A stretch of DNA of 64,000 bases, taken from positions 1-64,000 of the forward strand of contig FONU01000009.1 of NCBI GenBank assembly GCA_900112995.1, read 5' to 3'. The notes beneath the pieces are model-generated. The model worked only from the letters and a program-made list of their open reading frames with translations, made no database searches and was not told where the DNA came from. Numbering within the stretch: the first letter of the stretch is position 1; every line of letters starts with the position of its first letter. Source of the DNA: [Lactobacillus] rogosae (GTDB lineage Bacteria > Bacillota > Clostridia > Lachnospirales > Lachnospiraceae). Below, in pieces: positions 63,552 through 64,000 of this stretch. A program made the position numbers and the translations under genes.

Positions 63552-64000
63552 ATGAGAATCGGTATAAGAGCACACGATGTGGCATATGCACCACTTAATG
63601 AACTTATTCCTAATATACATAATCAGGGATTTCATTGTATGCACATAGCATTAAGCAAGTCTATTAAGGAGTTCAAGCCTGGAGTAGAGACTATGACACC
63701 AGGTCTTGCAATGTATATTAAAGAATTATGTGCAGAGAATAAGGTTGATATAGCAGTACTTGGCTGTTACCTTAACCTTTGCAATCCTAATGAGGAGAAG
63801 CACAAGGATATAGTTGAGAAATATAAGGCACATATAAGATTTGCAAGTATACTTGGCTGTGGCGTAGTTGGTACAGAGACAGGTGCTGTCAATGAGGAGT
63901 ACAAGTATGAGCCAGCTAACCATTCAGAGGAAGCTTTACAGTGCTTTATAGATAATTTAAGACCAATAGTTAAATATGCAGAGCAGTTCGGCGTTATAGT
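63552..64000 (+). CDS. Sugar phosphate isomerase/epimerase-like TIM barrel (partial)
   Basis: The first 149 codons of a gene that runs off the right edge. MRIGIRAHDVAYAPLNELI and the pattern MHIALSKSIKEFKPG, VLGCYLNLCNPNEEKHKD, ILGCGVVGTETG match the AP-endonuclease-2/xylose-isomerase-like family. Substrate unknown; with the upstream lyase-like gene a role in pectin-sugar catabolism is plausible. GGAGG (63541-63545) precedes the ATG at 63552. It is incomplete because the window ends. Confidence 0.75.
   Translation, partial: MRIGIRAHDVAYAPLNELIPNIHNQGFHCMHIALSKSIKEFKPGVETMTPGLAMYIKELCAENKVDIAVLGCYLNLCNPNEEKHKDIVEKYKAHIRFASILGCGVVGTETGAVNEEYKYEPANHSEEALQCFIDNLRPIVKYAEQFGVI

Overview
The window looks like chromosome from a low-GC, anaerobic Firmicute of the Lachnospiraceae, possibly close to Lachnospira/[Eubacterium] eligens. 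This is inferred from AT-rich codon use, GGAGG ribosome-binding sites, a long single-chain PurL, FeoA/FeoA/FeoB with a Cys-rich partner, DUF2325 and DUF3793 neighbours, an L20-type attenuator before infC-rpmI-rplT, NrdG, and a pectin-type (YetA/PL26-like) enzyme. No rRNA, tRNA, CRISPR array, transposase or phage structural gene was recognised.

1-11 kb: an Fe-S helicase fused to a PD-(D/E)XK nuclease, a 26-residue-repeat protein, a FapA-type (DUF342) protein, a translationally coupled pair of AspA/AstE-like proteins whose second member has lost two zinc ligands, and purL. 11-22.6 kb: an iron/metal block (DUF2325, DUF3793, flavodoxin, FeoA, FeoA, FeoB, Cys-rich FeoB partner, Fur-family regulator, small membrane protein, P1B-type ATPase, ABC exporter). 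Copies of one inverted repeat, GTTAG-N6-CTAAC, precede four of its transcription units, one exactly over the feoA -10 box and one matching the DtxR/IdeR consensus. This suggests one metalloregulator controls the block.

22.8-45.5 kb is mostly housekeeping: asnB, icd, pgsA, a CmpB-type membrane protein, a membrane GDPD, ptsI, hflX, folA, an ECF sigma/membrane partner pair, an amidase with a SPOR domain, a SleC-like cortex-lytic protein, infC (probable ATT start) with rpmI and rplT, a lipoprotein trigger-factor homologue, pcrA and an RlmD-type rRNA methyltransferase.

45.5-59.6 kb is accessory. It starts with decayed genes (a GNAT gene stopped by TGA at a Trp codon, a frameshifted fragment). Next comes an XRE regulator followed by a membrane protein and a large exported protein, then AT-rich unknown genes. 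It ends with a same-strand run of two WYL-domain regulators, four phosphoesterases plus a remnant of another, and small uncharacterised proteins, one of which carries a KOW-like segment and a segment resembling the GyrA/ParC C-gate. This run is the best candidate in the window for an undescribed system. The right end (59.7-64 kb) has nrdG-dut on the minus strand, a YetA/PL26-like enzyme and the start of a sugar isomerase/epimerase-like TIM-barrel gene.

All functions come from reading the sequence and remembered family motifs; no database search was run.
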